A stretch of DNA of 64,000 nucleotides from Doryteuthis pealeii (GCA_023376005.1 CM042157.1:60368773-60432772); one strand, 5' to 3'; shown: positions 43,109 through 53,684, numbered from the stretch's first letter. Made by a program: numbers and translations. Notes: generated by a model not told the origin, from the sequence alone.

Positions 43109-43356
43109 GATCAATTACTTAAGCAGAGTTTAACAGGTTTGAATTCAAAGTTTTCCTTCTCCTAGGCTTGTTGCCTAGCCAAGGTTAAAGAGCCCAATCT
43201 GCTCTACTATTTACCCATAGCTGGAGGGAGAGTAGTTGGATGCATCCCATACCTAAGAGTATTAGCTCTATATGAAATGAACAGACTCGTTTAGGATTTG
43301 AACTCGTCCTGTTGTGTCCATTTCTTAAGACTAACTATTATACCACACACTATAAG
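43073..43356 (-). repeat. SINE A, full length
   Basis: The 3' tail is at the left, the body TTAAAGAGCCCAATCTGC in the middle, and the tRNA-like head at the right (GGATTTGAACTCG; 'aactattataccacac' complement). Confidence 0.85.
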
Positions 43357-43504
43357 AGAGAGGTTTTGTAATAAAATCCATATGAGTAAAAGAAGAGAAT
43401 ACAGAAAATCAAATTGACATGTTTTTGCTAAAAGGATAGCTTTTAAGCAAGCCTTATAGTCAAATGTGTCAATTTGATTTTGCATATTGTCTTCCTTCTC
43501 TCTC

Positions 43505-43506
<2 letters not shown>

Positions 43507-43574
<68 letters not shown>

Positions 43575-43575
43575 T
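43507..43575. repeat. (AT)n(AGAT)n microsatellite
   Basis: AT run passing into GATA repeats. The GATA part is absent in copy 2. Confidence 0.95.
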
Positions 43576-43649
43576 ATTTATTAAAAGAGAGAAAGAGACA
43601 GTGAGACAAAGAAAATGGAATAAGAGAGAGAAAAAAAACGTCATTTCAA

Positions 43650-44140
43650 AAAAGTACACCATTTCCCTCTTTCTGATTTGCTGCGACAGATGCTACACAT
43701 AATTTCTAAGAAGCTGAACATTAAAAACTCTTTCGATAATCGTTTTTATTATCATTATCATCGTCGTAAATTAATGTGCAACATTTTTTTTTAATTCTTT
43801 TTCAATGCCTTATTCAACTACCAAAACCAATCAGCTGACTAACTGTTCACCACCCACCCATTACCAGCAGCAGCAGCCTCATCAGCTGGGGGTAATAAAT
43901 AAGAGAGATGCTTACAGGCAGTGATACCACAATGCTCGGTGCCAGCAGTAGCAGCTATCTTTAATGCATCCGATTCAATAGAATTTATCGATTTAACTCG
44001 CAGCATTCTACAAGTACAGTTTCCTTAAAGACCACTGTTCTACATCATCATCATCATTAATAATAATGATAATGATCAGTAGTATCAATTATTTACCAGG
44101 CTTCATATTGTAAATATACTCTGAAGGTTTTTTTTTTTGG
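43650..44140. other. Non-repetitive block, no gene assigned
   Basis: This has the highest complexity of the duplicated segment: GC-balanced, with CAGCAGCAG and CATCATCATC runs and GAT/ATC-rich parts. It is nearly unchanged in copy 2 (59300-59790). I see no ORF with recognisable content. It could be regulatory, but nothing shows this. Confidence 0.35.
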
Positions 44141-44300
44141 GGGGGGGGTTGGTTGTTTGGTTAAAATGGCATATTAACACTTGTGGGTTATTTGATGCCA
44201 AATCTTGGTCTTTTACTTTTATATTTATGATTTGTTTAAGTTTTAGTTTTGTTTAATGGCATATCAACCTCTGTGGGTCATTTAATGCCAGAAAGGGTTA
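44141..44300 (-). repeat. Two family D / LINE 3' ends in tandem
   Basis: ATGGCATATTAACACTTGTG (44166) and ATGGCATATCAACCTCTGTG (44257), each followed by GGGT(T/C)ATTTGATGCC or similar. The second lies just downstream (on minus) of the LINE ORF relic. Confidence 0.7.
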
Positions 44301-44347
44301 TGTAGAATTTGTTTTTCATATGGGTTTCAGTCTTTAGAATATGGGTT

Positions 44348-44650
44348 TTATGGTTGTATTCGGTTATGTTTGGTCAGTTTTGGTGAAAGAATAAGTTTGG
44401 CTATATCTTGTTGAAAAAGTGGCTTTTGCATTTTTTTTTCCATTTTTAGAAAATTTAAGATGTCTTCTGGTTTGATATTTTTGAAGAGGTCTCTTAAGTT
44501 GTTTATCCAGTAATATTTAGTGCGGGTTTGTCTGAGACTGTTACAGTTTAGGAGAAGGTGTTTAACAGTGAGCAGTACCTTGTATGCTGTTTGAGGGATA
44601 ATTTTCATTAACTTCATGTGTATTAATAAATACTGGTGGTTCACCCTCAA
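44348..44650 (-). pseudogene. LINE ORF2 C-terminal relic
   Basis: The 100-codon frame contains LLTVKHLLLNCNSLRQTRTK and NNLRDLFKNIKPEDILNFLK. It resembles the end of RNase H-bearing non-LTR elements, where an LTVxHxLxxC motif is followed by LKDLF...ILxFLK. It ends about 50 bp before a family D 3' terminus on the same strand, so C-terminus and 3' UTR are in natural order. The upstream RNase H and RT are replaced by family C-like sequence. Confidence 0.6.
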
Positions 44651-44965
44651 CTACAGCCTTCCGGCACCTATATGCTAAAAAGGGGTGGGTGTTTGCCATA
44701 AGAGCAGATATCCACCCCTGAATACAGTCGGGGCAAACACTGCTAGGTCTTGACCAACCAATCAATTGGATGGGGTCTCTCCGACTGCTCATCTAGCCCA
44801 GTGAAAGTTGAGTGTTTCATGTCATGGGACCACTTAGTACATAGGTCATAGAACTATCAGCCACCACGATTCTGTCCTCAGGCATGGCCAATAGATGGCC
44901 CCTTCTGATGGGTTTGAGGTATTACTCCTCTGCAGAGGAGCAGTCGGCATTTTCTACAGCCCAAG
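44622..44965 (-). repeat. Family C-like 5' part joined to LINE C-terminus
   Basis: Shares CCAATCAATTGGATGGGGTC, 'ctctccgactgctcatctag' and CTGCAGAGGAGCAGTCGGC with family C, then continues into the LINE ORF relic instead of the usual family C middle. Confidence 0.6.
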
Positions 44966-45299
44966 TGACTTTTTTTAAAAATAAATCATAATTAAAAAGG
45001 TACTGAAAAACTGTTTAAAGTGTATAAACTAGTAGAGGTTATGAGTAGTATTCCAGATTAAAAGTGCAGTAAGGGTAACCTGAAGACAAACTTTTTTTTA
45101 TAGACATTATTTTTCTGATGTCGTTATCATTCAGGAACAAGAAAAGTTTTGGCAAAAAATGCTCAGTTTCAGGTTATTCTTACTGCACTTTTAAACTGGA
45201 CTATAGGATGTACGAAACAAAATAATTTTATTCCTCTGATAACTAAACTCGCCATTAAAGAGGTTAGGGAATTACGTTCCTATGAACATTTTCTGAGTA
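44966..45299. other. No gene seen
   Basis: AAAGTGCAGTAAGGGTAACC (about 45061) and its near complement 'aggttattcttactgcactt' (about 45172) form an imperfect inverted repeat with a roughly 90-bp loop. No coding sequence recognised. Confidence 0.45.
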
Positions 45300-45595
45300 T
45301 ATATTTACCAACCCCTCCGCACAAGCAGGATGCACCACAAGGTCAATTTCTTAAGCAGTGTTTAACAGGTTTAAATTCAGAGTTTTCTTTCTCTTAGATT
45401 GGTTGCCATACCAAGATTAAAAAGCCCAGTGTGCCTTACTATTTACTCATAGTTGGAGGGAGAATAGTTGGATGCATACCTTTCTCAGGGGTATTAGCGC
45501 TATGTGAAATGCAAACTGTCTTGTCCAGAATTTGAACTAGTGTTGCATAGTCCATTTCCTTCAATGATAACCATTACACTATACGCCACTGAATA
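45300..45595 (-). repeat. SINE A, full length
   Basis: The 3' tail is at the left (TATTTACCAACCCCTCCGCA), the body follows, and the head complement 'gataaccattacactatacg' is at the right. Confidence 0.85.
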
Positions 45596-45636
45596 TTTCT
45601 TGTGTAGTTATTTAGTTTTTTGCACTCAAGTACAGG

Positions 45637-45916
45637 AGGCATGTGGTGTAATGGTTAGAGTCTAAGGAAATGAACTCCTTGACCCGGGTTCAAACCCTGG
45701 ACAAGGCTGTTTACATTTCCCATTGGACCAATACCCTTGGGAAAAGTATGCATCCAACTACTCTCCCTCAAGATATGGATAAATGGTAGGGCAGGCTGGG
45801 CTCTTTAACCTTAGCTAGGTAACCAGTGTAGAAGGAAAACTCAGAATTTAAACCTGTCAAACTCCGCTTAAGAAATTGACCTTGTGTCACATCCTACTCG
45901 TGCGAAGGGGTTGGTA
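45637..45916 (+). repeat. SINE A, full length
   Basis: Head GGCATGTGGTGTAATGGTTA, B-box-like GGGTTCAAACCCTGG and 3' end GGGGTTGGTAAAATATA. Confidence 0.9.
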
Positions 45917-46009
45917 AAATATATGGTTTCAAGTATTCGTATCTAATACAAATAATTTGCACACAGTTTTATGGTTCCACATATTCTTATCCAGTACAAA
46001 TAATTTTCA

Positions 46010-46090
46010 AACAGATCTATTTGACTTATAGAGGGGACCCCAACAGATACGACCCCCAACAGGTCAAAGTGGACCTGGTAGTAAGAAATC
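46010..46090 (-). repeat. Family C fragment
   Basis: TATAGAGGGGACCCCAACAG then GGTCAAAGTGGACCTGG. Confidence 0.55.
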
Positions 46091-46274
46091 AATTCCTGTT
46101 TTGATAGCTATTTTTACACATACGTAATCGTGCAGTTGTATCATTACAATTTACGATACAATAATGCTAAACAAGTCTCTTATCTCAAGTCAAATTTACA
46201 ATCTGAAAACTTTTTGTCTGCTATTAGCTTTTTTTGTTTCACAGAAAATAAAACAATGATTCATTGATCGATTG

Positions 46275-46430
46275 TTTGGTAGTTTTGTTTTATAGCATAT
46301 CAAACCTTTTCGGGTCATTCAATAATGATTTTGATAACTTGTGTCGCTTACAGCACCTGTTATAACTCAAGTGGTCACTGAATTGAACAGGTTCATCGCT
46401 GCTTAAGTTTGGAAGGGGTGACAAGACTTT
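46275..46430 (-). repeat. Family D long form
   Basis: 'tttatagcatatcaaacctt', TCGGGTCATTCAATAATG, then the 'gaacaggttcatcgctgctt' block. Confidence 0.65.
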
Positions 46431-46439
46431 CGGACCACA

Positions 46440-46720
46440 CCGTATCTATTAATAATGGATATTAGGCCTCTATTTGTCTGTAACTTAAACTGCGTCACTG
46501 TTTACATCACATTACCCAAAATTGTCATAGCATAGAATAAATACTCAAAACTTGATCATATAACCTTAAACGATCCTCATTGGTTTTTAAAACAATTTTT
46601 AATAAATACATCCCCTGTATTATGTATTTACATATAGTTTGAATATATATTAAAATAAAACAAAGTTATCAGAACTCAATTTCCATTTCAAATGTTTGAA
46701 CTCCTTTAATAAATTTATTT
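46440..46720 (+). repeat. Family H
   Basis: TATTTGTCTGTAACTTAAAC, CATTACCCAAAATTGTCATA and TTTTTAATAAATACATCCCC, collinear with the minus copy at 3840-4115. Confidence 0.65.
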
Positions 46721-47390
46721 ATTTTACTTATGATACAAACCCTCTGATACTGAATTTTTAACTCCCATCCCCCTCAGTCAATGTCTTTCAAAAAACTAAT
46801 TTTTACACCACCCAGAGGGCGTTCGTTTTTTTTGCTAGTAGTAGTAGTAGTAATACACTTTTTAGTTTTTAAAAAAGAAAAGGGGGGGGTAAAAAACATT
46901 GGAAGCAGGCTGTTATTCTCATTTTAACAGGCCGACAATATCAGTGACGTTATGCTCAAAAGAGAATTGATTTTTTTTTAAAAAGATATTTGTCTTATCT
47001 TTACTTTCTATTTCCTTCTTTTCAATCATCTCTTTTGTCAATTCACTTAAATCAGAGGTAATTATTGATTACATGGATTAACCATTAGCGGATGCAACTG
47101 AATCGACTGCTTTGACAAACTCTTAGGTTTCCACTTTACTCCCCCATTTCAAATATCATTTACCTTGCCTCCCAGCTACAGACAGGATTCAATAGAAGGG
47201 GTTTTGTTTTGTAAGCAGAGACCCTCCTGCATACAGATATACAGTGCCAAAAATAGCTTAGTGCCGTCAACATTTCAACATTAGCTGTGCCTCATGCAAT
47301 GAATCTGGTCCAACTACTCTTTGATGAAAGGAGTAGCTGTTGCATGTGTGGGATGTCCTCCTCAAGCAAAGCTCATTATCTATTTCATTC
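46721..47390. other. Non-repetitive block, no gene assigned
   Basis: Contains a (TAG)n run at about 46838 that is 6 units long here and shorter in copy 2. No recognised gene. Confidence 0.45.
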
Positions 47391-47396
47391 TACAGG

Positions 47397-47493
47397 TGCT
47401 GGGTTGAAGTGAGACAATTAGATTACATCAATTGCATCAAGAGCAAAGCAAAAATGGGAGAGCAATTCAGAAAGTATCTAACAACTGATAACA
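47397..47493 (+). other. Weak candidate exon
   Basis: 'tttcattctacag' at about 47384-47396 resembles a splice acceptor, followed by an open frame CWVEVRQLDYINCIKSKAKM. The (GT)n tract follows directly and could hide a donor. There is no homology I recognise. It is conserved between the duplicates, but so is everything else. Confidence 0.15.
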
Positions 47494-48740
47494 TTGTGTG
47501 TGTGTGTGTGTGTGTGCATTGGATTTTTTTGTGTGTGTGCATGTGTACTTGGGATGTATTTTTTATGTGTACTTTGGATTTTTTTGTGTGTTTGTGTCTA
47601 CATTGGATATATTTTTTATTTGCATGTGTGTGTCTACTTTGGATGTATGTCAGTGTGTATATCTACATTGGATGTGTGTGTGTGTGTGTGTGTATCTACT
47701 TTGGATGTGTGTGTTGTGTGGATGTGTGTGTGTGTGTGTGTATATCTACTTTGGATGTGTGTGTGTGTGTGTGTGTGTACTTTGGATGTGTGTGTGTGTG
47801 TGTGTGTCTACTTTGGATGTGTGTATGTGTGTGTGTGTCTACTTTGGATGTGTGTGTGTGTGTGTGTGTCTACTTTGGATGTGTGTGTGTGTGTGTGTCT
47901 ACTTTGGATGTGTGTGTGTGTGTGTGTGTTCTACTTTGGATGTGTGTGTGTGTGTGTCTACTTTGGATGTGTGTTGTGTGTGTGTACTTTGGATGTGTGT
48001 GTGTGTGTGTCTACTGGATGTGTGTGTGTGTGTCTGTGCGTGTCTACTTTGGAAGTGTGTGTGTGCGCGTGTCTACTTTGGATGTGTTTTGTGTGTGTGT
48101 GTATATCTACTTTGGATGTGTGTGTTTTGTGTGTGTGTTATATCTTACTTTGGATGTGTGTGTGTGTGTGTATATCTACTTTGGATGTGTGTGTGTGTGT
48201 GTGTATATCTACTTTGGATGTGTGTGTTGTGTGTGTGTATATCTACTTTGGATGTGTGTGTGTGTGTGATGGATGTGTGTGTGTGTGTGTATATCTACTT
48301 TGGATGTGTGTGTGTGTGTGTATATCTACTTTGGATGTGTGTGTGTGTGTGTGTGTGTGTATCTACTTTGGATGTGTGTGTATGTGTGTGTGTGTGTGTG
48401 TGTGTGTATATTACTTTGGATGTGTGTGTGTGGTTAATCTACTTTGGATGTGTGTGTGGTGTGTATACTACTTTGGATGTGTGTGTGTGTGTTATCTACT
48501 TTGGATGTGTGTGTGTGTGTGTATCTACTTTGGATGTGTTTGTGTATCTACTTTGGATTATTAAATGTGTACGTATATCTACTTTGGATATATGTGTGTG
48601 TGTATGTATCTACTTTTGTGCTTGTGTGTGCATCTCTCTCTTTTCTATTGTGGATGTGTATGTATGTATGTATGCATGCATGTACTTTAAATATATTTTT
48701 CTGTGTGTGTGTGTGTGTGTGTGCATCTACTTTGGAATTG
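47494..48740 (+). repeat. (GT)n / TCTACTTTGGAT minisatellite
   Basis: About 40 units of variable (GT)n followed by TCTACTTTGGAT or TATCTACTTTGGAT. The unit lacks stop codons in all three plus frames, so frames of 309, 356 and 423 codons of Cys-Val and STLDV repeats overlap. That is diagnostic of a non-coding simple repeat. Confidence 0.95.
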
Positions 48741-49400
48741 GGTGCAAAACCAGTTGGGTGGCTTTATAGAAAAGAATTGATTCTCATCTCGTCCGCCATT
48801 TTCCCATCAATGGAATGTAGCCAGTTTGTCCCTCTATCAATACTTTTATGAAAGATGTTCGGATTGCTTGAATTCATTTGTTTGGCCTTTTCCAAAGTTT
48901 CCAGTACAAACTCGTTTTGCTCTTTCTAGCAAGCAGCATCCATTGTTTCTGTCTATTCCTTAGATTAGATACAAGTTCCATTCCAACAGCTTTTCTCAAA
49001 CATCTACATTATAAATCTAACACCCTCATGAAAGTTTTCCTCCCAGATTCAACCTTGGACATTTTTTTTAATCTAGTGTTAATAAGTGCCTTAAGTTGTT
49101 GTGGTTTAGATTTCTGCCTTATCTGCTTTTCAGGGCTTAGTAGAATACACTACCAAAAATAGGTGTCCTGGGTATGACACTATACTGTATCTGATGGTGA
49201 GGCTACAATTCTGGAGATCTCAGGAGTGTGTAGTATCCCTTTATTGTGATTAATCCCAGGGTCTCATATAGGTCAAAGAGATATGTTTAAAAATCATTTG
49301 TATTCTGTAGTGTGAAAAAAGAAAGAAAAAAAAACTAATGAAATAGCTACACAAAAAATATGAACATACAATAAATGCAATTCTCTAATCTGTAGGGAGG
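48741..49400. other. No gene seen
   Basis: Open frames up to 94 codons, hydrophobic and without recognisable motifs. 49150-49260 holds family C blocks (plus: GGTATGACACTATACTGTAT, 'tgatggtgaggctac'). Confidence 0.45.
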
Positions 49401-49640
49401 GGAGTCCCCATAGTGTAGTGGCTAATGTGCTGGATTATACCGTTGGGAAAGGTATGAATTCCCTCATTCCCCAGCTGTGGGTTAAATAGTACCACTACTG
49501 TTTTTCTACAAGGATGGCTTTGGCATTCAATAACCCTTGAAGGTTGATATGCCATGAAAAAGGAAACCAAACTTCTAGGTATAAAATAACCCTTGGCAGA
49601 TTGACATGCCGTTGAAAATAAATGAAGAGCAAGGTTATAT
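49401..49640 (+). repeat. tRNA-like head, SINE A body piece and family D ends
   Basis: CCCATAGTGTAGTGGCTAAT (tRNA-like) joins CCGTTGGGAAAGGTATGAAT and then 'ttgaaggttgatatgccatg', a plus-oriented family D terminus with a tail. A second terminus follows at about 49590. Confidence 0.55.
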
Positions 49641-50093
49641 AACCTTACTCTTTTCTTTTGTTTGTTTATAGTGGCCAACTGACCTTGCTTGTGGTATAAA
49701 AAATAAACATTATACACTGAAAATTTCAGATCAAAAATTCAGTTAATAATTACATCTTAGGCTACAGACTTATTGATCTACTTCCATGCATATATGGATT
49801 AAGCAGGTCTGGTTCATTATAATGAATATCGCTTGCCAGAAAACTGATTTTACGGAACATCATTACATAGAAATTATTGTTTCATTAAAGGGCTGTTGCC
49901 CAAAAAATTCAGCAAGCCAAATTCAAAGAAAGATAACTTTTATATATGAATTTGATTTTTTTTAAATTTCTATCTAATCTTAAATTTACACTGTGTTGAA
50001 AATAGTATTTGTTTATTTACAATAAAAAAAAGATATCGAAGAATAAAATTCATTCAAGAAGAATTTAAAAAAATAAAATACCTTTTTTTTTCT
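49641..50093. other. No gene seen
   Basis: AT-rich; nothing recognised. Confidence 0.5.
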
Positions 50094-50110
50094 CTCAATG
50101 GGTGACATGC

Positions 50111-50539
50111 TGAATCTACGTATCTAAGCCACATTGATGGCTTTAGTGGTGTAGATCCTAAAGCCATCTCTTCAAAGTATTCCATGTATATATTGGCCAA
50201 TACTGGGGACAATGGTGATCCCATAGCCAGGCCCTCTTCCTGTCGGTATATGTCAGAACCCATCTCGAAGTAGGTTGTTTCTACACAGAAAGCCAGCACC
50301 TCCATCAGATTATCTATTGGGATACAGGTGCGTTCTTCCAATGAGGAATCTGCAGCTAACTTATCCCATACCACAGTTAGAGTCTCATCAGTGGGTAGCT
50401 TCGTGAATAGACTCACTACATCTAGACTCACCATTTGGTTGGAATGGATGGGAGCATTTTTAAATTTTTCTACAAAGTGGGCAGAGTTCTTGACGAAGAC
50501 TTACCTGTCAATGGGGTGACTATCTCAACTAGGTAACAG
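50111..50539 (-). pseudogene. Penelope-like element reverse transcriptase fragment
   Basis: The minus frame reads VFVKNSAHFVEKFKNAPIHS, then MVSLDVVSLFTKLPTDETL, then TYFEMGSDIYRQEEGLAMGS and PLSPVLANIYMEYFEEMALG. It ends at WLRYVDS, exactly where the catalytic YVDD should be completed. These are typical PLE RT motifs (DVVSLFTKVP, AMGSPLSPV). Both sides carry CTCAATGGGTGACATGC (50094-50110 and 50540-50556), a 17-bp target duplication. The insert is an RT fragment without 5' or 3' element ends. Confidence 0.9.
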
Positions 50540-50556
50540 CTCAATGGGTGACATGC

Positions 50557-50705
50557 AGAACGGACCTTTTTTTTTCCATAAATTCATTGCTAGTTTTTTT
50601 ATGCACATAAAGTTTTCTCCTTTCTAAATAAATCCATAAATTGGTATATATAATTTTCATTAAGTACATGTGTACCAATAAACTGGTAAAAATGATTTTT
50701 CATCA
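50557..50705. other. Short spacer, nothing recognised
   Basis: AT-rich spacer between the PLE fragment and the TIR element. Confidence 0.6.
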
Positions 50706-50713
50706 ACTCAATG

Positions 50714-51019
50714 GGTTATTTCCTAGTTGAGTTACATATTACAGGGTGACCCAGAAAAAAACAGAACCCAAATTATTTATTTTCACATTAAACTAACCCT
50801 AAACCCCAACCCTAACTCCCCTCCCCAGTTGAGTAACATAATATTATAGAGTGACCCAGAAAAAACAGAACCCACAAATTTTATAATAAAACTGTTAATT
50901 TTAATTTTTTTTTTTTTAAGTTCAACAAGCGTTGGGGTTGGGGTTAGTTTAATGGGAAATAAATAATTTGGGTTCTTGTTTTTTCTGGGTCACTCATGTT
51001 ACTCAACTAGGAAATAACC
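50714..51019. mobile_element. TIR element, 306 bp, 8-bp target duplication
   Basis: The ends begin GGTTATTTCCTAGTTGAGT on both strands, and the arms continue through GTGACCCAGAAAAAA and AGAACCC. Flanks are identical ACTCAATG (50706-50713 and 51020-51027). A third partial terminus (CAGTTGAGTAACATAATATT, then GTGACCCAGAAAAAACAGAA) lies inside at 50825-50875. The arms carry CTAACCCTAAACCCCAACCC-type sequence. No coding capacity. Confidence 0.85.
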
Positions 51020-51119
51020 ACTCAATGTGTATAAATATATTGGAAGAAATTATTTTATGTTGGATTTTTCATGAACTTCCTGTGTATCAATAAATTAGAA
51101 GAAACAACTTCAATATGTA

Positions 51120-51680
51120 TTAATAAATACTGGTGGGATGACTCTCATCCACTGCCTTCTCACACTTATATGATAAAAGGGTTTGGGTGTTTGCCATAGA
51201 AGTAATTTGAAGGAATTTCAGTTGGGACCAATCATATATATTTATCAAAACCCTCACATGAGCAGGATGTGACACAAGGTCCATTTTCTTAAGCGGAGTT
51301 TAACAGGTTGAATTCAGAGTTTTTCCTTCTCGTAGACTGGTTATCTTGTCATGATTAAAAGAGTCCAGTCTTACCCTACTATTTACCCATAGCTGGAGGG
51401 AGAATTGGATTCATACCTTTCCGAAGGGTATTAGCACCTTGTGAAATGCAAACAGCTTCGTCAAGGAATTGAACTTGGGTCAACAAATTAGACCACGCGC
51501 CTCCATAATAATCATATAGGTGCTAGGGCTTGACATGACCAGTCGATTGATTGGAAGGGGTTTCTCTGACCACCCAGCTAGCACAAGTAAGAGCTGAAGT
51601 GTTTCATGTCACAGGAACACTTAGTCTTACCCATCTGCAGAGGTACAGTTGACGTATTCTAGAGCCCCAGCTGACAGGAC
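51120..51680 (-). repeat. Family C-like copy interrupted by SINE A
   Basis: TATTAATAAATACTGGTGGG to GGGACCAATCATATA (left) and ATAGGTGCTAGGGCTTGACA to CTGCAGAGGTACAGTTGACG (right) are parts of one family C/LINE-type copy. Confidence 0.75.
51239..51509 (-). repeat. SINE A nested in family C, 9-bp target duplication
   Basis: AATCATATA occurs at 51230-51238 and 51510-51518. The 3' tail is at the left, the tRNA-like head at the right. This shows retroposition of SINE A after family C. Confidence 0.85.
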
Positions 51681-52029
51681 GGAATTGAAATTAAAACTTT
51701 GTATTACTTTGTATTTCTCAAGATCACTAAATGGTGGAATATATAATTTCATAAAGATCAATGTCTATGTAAACTGAGACTGCTTATCTGATAAACTATT
51801 GCCGACTTCAACCAGACTGTATCATTCACAGATTGTCACAGCCCCGTGACTTTTTTAAAAAGAGTCTAAGAAGGGCAGGCATGGAGGAGGGGGTGACTGT
51901 TAGAACCAATATTTGAATTAACTTATTAACCTCTCGCCTACGTGTTGTCGTGGGTGTCAAATGTATCCCCACCTTCCATAACCAAGTGGGCATGCTGAGA
52001 ACCAGCCTTTCAGGACAGAATATTAGAAA
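51681..52029. other. No gene seen
   Basis: Nothing recognised. Confidence 0.5.
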
Positions 52030-52074
52030 GAACATTATATATATATATTATATATATATATATACACAACACAC

Positions 52075-52290
52075 ACACACATTCCTGATAGGTACGTGTC
52101 CTGTGGCTCTGACACAAAAATCTAAAAAGATGCAGTAAAAATCATATTTATGCATCCATTGTTTTTCTTTTTTTCTTCCCTCATCATTTCAAGTTAACTG
52201 TAAATACATTTAATAGTTTCTTAGAAATGAATTACAGAGTATGGTTACTAGGAAGAAGTTAGACACTTTAGTTGTTTTCCCAGATCATAA
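52075..52290 (-). mobile_element. Family F element, inverted copy
   Basis: The reverse complement matches 38408-38575: GTATTTACAGTTAACTTGAA and the 'tgcatctttttagat' block. The GATGCTGATA end is truncated or miscalled (CCTGATAGG remains). Confidence 0.65.
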
Positions 52291-52299
52291 ATAAAAACT

Positions 52300-52385
52300 A
52301 TATATATATATATTATATATATATATATTATATATATATATAGATTAGAAGATAGATAGATAGTAGATTGATAGATCTCTCTCTT
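52300..52385. repeat. Irregular AT/GATA microsatellite at gap edge
   Basis: AT repeat with frequent phase slips, then GATA units, ending at the N run. The irregularity suggests low consensus quality. Confidence 0.8.
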
Positions 52386-52485
52386 NNNNNNNNNNNNNNN
52401 NNNNNNNNNNNNNNNNNNNNNNNNNNNNNNNNNNNNNNNNNNNNNNNNNNNNNNNNNNNNNNNNNNNNNNNNNNNNNNNNNNNNN
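52386..52485. other. Assembly gap (100 N)
   Basis: Exactly 100 N, a conventional placeholder of unknown true length. Confidence 0.99.
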
Positions 52486-53080
52486 AAGAAGAGGATGAAC
52501 ATAATTTGAACAGTCTTATTTTGTTTTTCTCTTCCTTATATGGGACAAAATATTCCTTTCCTTTTTCCTTTTAGGCCTTATTTTCTATAAGTAGGCTAGT
52601 TTAACGGCATGTCAACCTTGTTGGGCTTATTTTTATCCATAGCGTCAATTTAAAAATACTTGTCTCTAATTTAATATACAAGGAAAATACATTTTCTATT
52701 ATTATTATATTATTATTATTATTATATTATTATTATTATTATTATCTCAAATTTAATCTTTTGACCATATTACGCTACTTATCTCAATTTTAAGCCTTAT
52801 AGGTGTTTGGGTTTACGGCATATCAACCCTTATTGTTACATACTATCCGAAGTCAGTTAAAAGCATTATGGACTCCAATGCTATACATAATTAATACGCC
52901 TAATACCTACCTATAGTGTGTCACACTAATAACACCCACCCCAATCTGGAAAAAGCTTGTTATGGGGGACTAGTAGGGGTGTTGTGTAGGGGCGTAAGGA
53001 AAGATAGGAAGCAAAAAAGAACATGCTACATATCAGAAAGAAAATATAACAAGAGAGAGACGAGAAGGACGAAGAAGAAG
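52486..53080. other. No gene; two family D ends and (ATT)n
   Basis: Family D termini at about 52600 (GGCATGTCAACCTTGTTGGG) and 52815 (GGCATATCAACCCTTATTG), and an ATT/ATTATT repeat at 52697-52745. No gene. Confidence 0.55.
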
Positions 53081-53113
53081 ATTATATATATATATATAAT
53101 ATATAAATTAAAT

Positions 53114-53144
<31 letters not shown>

Positions 53145-53145
<1 letters not shown>

Positions 53146-53385
53146 AGTTAAGCAGAAAGGAAATGAAATCCGACGGTATAAGTAGATAAAAGGATTATAA
53201 AAACACACAATTCCTTAAAGTGAAAACTTTATATCATATTCATAGATAATATTGAACAATATTCGATTTATAAAAAATCATCTTCATTTAAATCGAAATA
53301 GTTGTTCAATATTAGCTTGAATAGGATATAAGATGTTTTCACTTAAACACCATATTGTGTGTTTTCATATCCTTTATATATGTAT
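53145..53385. mobile_element. Foldback element related to 39.1-39.3 kb
   Basis: The left part (GGAAATGAAATCCGACGGTA, then 'agataaaaggattataaaaa') and the right part (TGTGTGTTTTCATATCCTTT) are inverted, with a central TCGATTTATAAAAAATCATC region. It shares ATCCGAC and 'aaaaggatatgaaaaca' with the PLE-type cluster. AT tracts lie at both sides. Confidence 0.6.
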
Positions 53386-53388
53386 ATA

Positions 53389-53390
<2 letters not shown>

Positions 53391-53440
<50 letters not shown>
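53391..53440. repeat. (AT)n microsatellite
   Basis: AT run of about 50 bp. Confidence 0.95.
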
Positions 53441-53443
<3 letters not shown>

Positions 53444-53684
53444 GTGATCAAGAACATAACGCTAATCAGTTTCAATTGAATGGAAAGATGGGAAAAAGGT
53501 GAGTTAAATCAAGCATTATTTTACTTTTTATACATTGAATTATTTCAATGCCCTTAAGTATGCATATCAGACGTTGTAATAGTTAAATTATCTAAATGTG
53601 ATATAATCCACAGGTCTTGCTAATCATATATAAATGGGTAAACCTTATCTTATATTAAAAAGTTGATCTGTTTTGATTCATAGA

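Larger units (their letters stand above)
40577..48740. repeat. Large duplication, copy 1
   Basis: From TACTTAAAACCAATGTATGA at 40577 the sequence is repeated in the same order and orientation from 56280. The offset is 15703 at the start and 15657 near 47341, so net indels are small. A 231-bp stretch compared by codon differs at about 3 sites. The copy ends in the GT minisatellite. Confidence 0.9.

Noticed and set aside
47340..48769. Overlapping open frames of 309-423 codons
   Set aside because: They are translations of a (GT)n minisatellite that is open in all three frames. The Cys-Val and STLDV composition is a direct result of the repeat.
48878..49162. 94-codon hydrophobic frame
   Set aside because: No start context, homology or codon pattern, and it lies beside repeats.
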